Source: Streptomyces sp. ISL-11
GTDB lineage: Bacteria; Actinomycetota; Actinomycetes; Streptomycetales; Streptomycetaceae
Assembly (NCBI RefSeq): GCF_018614525.1
Contig: NZ_JAGGOL010000029.1
Span: 62,001 to 126,000 of the forward strand
Reading direction: 5' to 3'
Length of the DNA: 64,000 bases
In this document: positions 61,634 through 64,000 of the stretch, piece after piece
How the letters are laid out: each line of letters opens with the position of its first letter
Position numbering within the stretch: the first letter of the stretch is position 1
The notes under the pieces: generated by a model
Seen by the model: the letters and a program-made list of their open reading frames with translations, nothing else
Databases searched by the model: none
What the model was told of the DNA's origin: nothing
Position numbers and translations under genes: made by a program

Positions 61634-62554
61634 ATGGTGGTGCCTGTGAATGTGTGGGAAGCCATTCGGGCGCCGGCCTTCGGGTCAGTGGAACGGAGGA
61701 CGGTGGGACACGCTCTCGGAGATCACGCCTACGGCGAATCGGGAATCGAGTTTCTGCTTGTCGACAGGTCGGGGCCCGACCAACGGACCCGCACATTCCG
61801 TGCCGATGTCCATTTCCTCGCGGACCTCCCCGAGGTGTACCGGGACGGCGACAACGCGCGCCTGCTGCCGACGGGTGCGATCTACAACACCGTGCTGGCA
61901 CTCGGGGCACGGCACACCACGGCCGAACCCGAGGTCTACGCCCTGGCGCTGGCCAAGCGGTTCCTCGAAGCGGCACCCCCGGTCGGAACCGCCGACATCC
62001 ACCTCGCGGCGTCGGACCTCTCTCCCCTGGAGGCCGGCGCATCACCGCCCGGCGTACGGCACTTCACCGCCGCGCCGCTTCCGCGCGACCACGCCCGCGT
62101 CACGCTCTCACGGGACGGCGGGGTCGCCGTGCGCGGCGGCCTGCGGGATGTCGAGCTGTTCGTGACCGCCGGTGCGACCTTCACCGGTTTCGCGCGCGAC
62201 GAGTACACCACCACGCAGGTTTTCACCGACCGCGTGTTCGGTGCGCGGCTCGACGTGACCTGGCGGCTCGCGGACGAGGAGGCGGATTACCGGGGCTGCC
62301 GGAGCCGGGCGCACCAGGCATTGACCGAAGCGTTCGCTGGTCACACGAGCCGGTCCAGTCAGCACACCTTCCATCACCTGGGATCCGCGGTCCTGGACGC
62401 TTGCTCCGGCATTTCTGAAGTACTCGTCGAGGGCGTCCACTTGACGCGTGCCCTGGTCGATCTCAGCCCTTTCGGCGTGGAGAACGAGGGCCGCGTCTAT
62501 ACGGCGGCGGATGCGCCGAGCAGCACCGTATCGGTCGTCGTGCACCGCGCTTGA
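61634..62554 (+). CDS. Uricase-fold protein lacking the catalytic Lys and His
   Basis: 306 residues. The T-fold of urate oxidase is clear: DGDNARLLPTGAIYNTVLAL, GLRDVELFVTAGATFTGFAR DEYTTTQVF (quoted in two parts), and the ending ALVDLSPFGVENEGRVY. The urate-binding Arg (R200, TDRVF) and Gln (Q243, SSQHTF) are kept, Thr80 too. Catalytic Lys of YGK is Glu35 (YGES), Asp after Thr is Gly81 and the His of PNKH is Thr271. So it is probably not a standard uricase. No clear ribosome site. It faces the FAD monooxygenase and could share its pathway. Confidence 0.85.
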   Translation: MVVPVNVWEAIRAPAFGSVERRTVGHALGDHAYGESGIEFLLVDRSGPDQRTRTFRADVHFLADLPEVYRDGDNARLLPTGAIYNTVLALGARHTTAEPEVYALALAKRFLEAAPPVGTADIHLAASDLSPLEAGASPPGVRHFTAAPLPRDHARVTLSRDGGVAVRGGLRDVELFVTAGATFTGFARDEYTTTQVFTDRVFGARLDVTWRLADEEADYRGCRSRAHQALTEAFAGHTSRSSQHTFHHLGSAVLDACSGISEVLVEGVHLTRALVDLSPFGVENEGRVYTAADAPSSTVSVVVHRA

Positions 62555-62657
62555 GGAATGTCTCCGGAGGTTCAGTGCGATCGTCATGCTCCGCGGTCCG
62601 CGCGTATTCCACCGCTTTCCACCGCTTTCCACCGCTCCGAAGGGAAAGGGAACCGCT

Positions 62658-63296
62658 GTGTTCACGAGACGTCTCCGAACGGCCCGGACCACCCTTGCCG
62701 CCGCAGCAGTCCTCACGGCCGCGGCACTCGCGCCGGTGGCCCACGCCACGACCCCGGGGGAGGGCTCCACCACCCTCCTGGCCTGCGCGGGAACCGTCGA
62801 ATCCACCTACTCGCCGGGGCTGACGTACGCCCCCAAGCCCACCGCGATCCGCTCACGCGCCCTGGTGGGCTGTCCCCTCTCCCTCGGCTCCAAGGTCACA
62901 TCGGCGACCTTCGGAGGCAGCTCGTCGGGGACGCTCTCCTGCCTGACCGGCCCGGCGAGCGGCACCTTGACGTTCGACTGGAACGACGGGGGAACGTCCA
63001 CCGCCTTCATCACCAGCGCCGCTTCCCTGCGCCCCAACGGCAACATCGTCACCGCCAGTACGGGCACCATCAAGTCCGGGAAGTTCAAGGGCGCCACGGT
63101 CGTCACCGAGGTCACGCTGCTCGCCTCCAGCCTCAGCGCATGCCTGACCCCCCAGGGCCTTACCTCGGCATCCGGACCCACGACGGTCACCATCGTCGGC
63201 CTGGCGACGGGCCACGGCCACGGCCACGGCCACGGCCACGGACACGGACACGGCCACGGCCACGGCCACGGCGACAAGCCGAAACACGAGGACTGA
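62658..63296 (+). CDS. Secreted protein with a (Gly-His)10 tail
   Basis: 212 residues. Signal peptide up to LAPVAHA, a Ser/Thr-rich mature domain with four Cys (LLACAGT, VGCPLSL, LSCLTG, LSACLT) likely in two disulfides, then ten Gly-His pairs and DKPKHED. The tail should bind Ni, Zn or Cu. GTG at 62658 has AAAGGG 7 nt upstream; the frame open from 62448 is not used. Function unknown. A 21-bp hairpin follows. Confidence 0.82.
   Translation: MFTRRLRTARTTLAAAAVLTAAALAPVAHATTPGEGSTTLLACAGTVESTYSPGLTYAPKPTAIRSRALVGCPLSLGSKVTSATFGGSSSGTLSCLTGPASGTLTFDWNDGGTSTAFITSAASLRPNGNIVTASTGTIKSGKFKGATVVTEVTLLASSLSACLTPQGLTSASGPTTVTIVGLATGHGHGHGHGHGHGHGHGHGHGDKPKHED
63210..63269 (+). repeat. Ten hexanucleotide repeats GGCCAC coding for Gly-His
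   Basis: 60 nt of GGMCAC units (eight GGCCAC and two GGACAC) in frame, giving ten Gly-His pairs. Such arrays vary in copy number by slippage. Confidence 0.9.
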
Positions 63297-63315
63297 AGAG
63301 CCACGTGAGCGGCAG

Positions 63316-63365
63316 AGCGGGGGCGGGTCCGGTCACGATCTCCAGTGACCGGACCCGCCCCCGCT
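63316..63365. terminator. 21-bp bidirectional terminator hairpin
   Basis: Arms 63316-63336 and 63345-63365 pair perfectly around an 8-nt loop, between two convergent genes. Confidence 0.85.
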
Positions 63366-63380
63366 GATGCGCCGGTGGGG

Positions 63381-64000
63381 TCAGACGCCCAGCTCGTGGG
63401 CGGCCAGGGCGGTGCCCTCGATGCGGGCGCGGATCTTGGCGAACGCGGTGTCGCGGGAGGTGGACGTGTCGTCGGCGAAGGGCGAGAACCCGCAGTCGTC
63501 GCACGTGCCCAGGCGCTCGACGGGCAGACGGCGGGCGGCGGCCAGGACCCGGTCGCGGACCTGCTCGGGGCTCTCGACGCGCGGGTCGATCGGGTCCGTG
63601 ACCCCGATGAACACGCGCGCCTGGCCGGGCAGGTGGTCGGCCAGCACCCCGAGCGCCTTCTCCGGATCCGGCTCGCTCGCCAGCTGGACGTAGAAGGCCC
63701 CGGCCTTGAGCCGCAGCAGTCCCGGCAGCAGGGCGGTGTAGTCCACGTCGAGGCTGTGGGTGGAGTCCTGGTCGCCGCCGGGGCAGGTGTGCACACCGAT
63801 ACGGGCCTGCTCGGCGGCGGTGAAGCGCTCCAGGACACGGTTGTTGATCGCGATGAACTGCTCCAGCAGGCCACCGCCCGGATCCAGTTTCAGCGCCAGG
63901 CGCGCCTCGGTGAAGTCGAGCTGGACGCTGTGCGCTCCGGCGTCCAGACAGCCGCGGATGTCGGCCTCCGCCTCGGCGGTGAGATCGTCGAGGAAGGCTT
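63381..64000 (-). CDS. Cobalamin-independent methionine-synthase-like protein (C-terminal part)
   Basis: The gene runs off the window; 205 C-terminal residues are visible. They show SVQLDFTEARLALKLDP, QARIGVHTCPGGDQDSTHSL, VQLASEPDPEKALGVLADH, IGVTDPIDPRVESPEQV and the zinc-ligand ending LGTCDDCGFSPFADDTST. This is the UROD/MetE C-terminal barrel. It is the short, stand-alone MetE-like family rather than full MetE, probably moving a methyl group to a thiol. Confidence 0.82.
   Translation of the reverse strand, partial: AFLDDLTAEAEADIRGCLDAGAHSVQLDFTEARLALKLDPGGGLLEQFIAINNRVLERFTAAEQARIGVHTCPGGDQDSTHSLDVDYTALLPGLLRLKAGAFYVQLASEPDPEKALGVLADHLPGQARVFIGVTDPIDPRVESPEQVRDRVLAAARRLPVERLGTCDDCGFSPFADDTSTSRDTAFAKIRARIEGTALAAHELGV

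Noticed and set aside
63210-63269. CRISPR-like array
   Set aside because: The repeats are contiguous in-frame hexanucleotides coding Gly-His without spacers. No CRISPR array was seen anywhere in the window.

Overview
The window is a piece of Streptomyces (or close relative) chromosome. Reasons: very high GC with strong third-position GC bias, GTG/ATG starts, NTGA stop/start overlaps, a CHC2-type dnaG next to an Hrd-family sigma factor, TAnnnT -10 boxes placed 6-7 nt before start codons (leaderless pattern), MmyB-type XRE and ArsR/DUF5937-like regulators, a Tat lipoprotein sugar-binding protein without its own ATPase, and FluC pairs. It is largely chromosomal core: dus, ppdK, dgt, dnaG, the sigma factor and three tRNA genes.

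Layout. 0-10 kb: HAD hydrolase, XRE regulator and DUF6415-like protein, then AKR plus TetR behind a perfect AT-rich palindrome, two DHA2 drug exporters each next to a repressor (MmyB-type, MarR), and dus. 10-24 kb: ppdK, an ArsR-like regulator facing a sugar ABC importer operon, a KimA-type potassium/amino-acid permease, an SDR, a TSUP permease, a secreted S1 protease, and a PEP-mutase/isocitrate-lyase-like enzyme coupled to a small secreted protein. 24-34 kb: GNAT remnant, SanA-like protein, dgt, FAD reductase, GNAT, dnaG, sigma factor, FGGY kinase, YtxH-like protein. 34.3-34.8 kb: two tRNA-Asn genes and one tRNA-CAU. 35-40.9 kb: an accessory divergent cassette (WbqC-like, YdcF-like, XRE/TPR regulator; then a recombinase-like small protein, an RsbW-like ATPase, an unknown protein, a frameshifted S-adenosylhomocysteinase-like protein and a NUDIX hydrolase). 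41-50 kb: PAP2 phosphatase, FluC-DUF190-FluC, methyltransferase, MarR/cupin/MFS, thioredoxin with a histidine phosphatase, OsmC protein, class F sortase. 50-58 kb: unknown protein, isochorismatase-like hydrolase, MarR plus NADP oxidoreductase, Ohr, EI24 membrane protein, methyltransferase, nitrilase, a secreted pyroglutamyl-peptidase-like protein with Cys replaced by Ser, MgtC. 58.5-64 kb: MFS exporter and FAD hydroxylase divergent from a uricase-fold protein lacking key catalytic residues, a secreted protein ending in ten Gly-His repeats, and a truncated MetE-like protein.

Two things stand out. First, a family of 150-270 bp composite repeats bounded by inverted GGCCGTGTCCGGYGGATC-like ends sits at 3' ends of genes, in four cases directly against a TAG stop codon. 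Second, there are candidate undescribed gene sets: the tRNA-linked divergent cassette at 35-41 kb and the exporter/hydroxylase/pseudo-uricase set at 58.5-62.6 kb.
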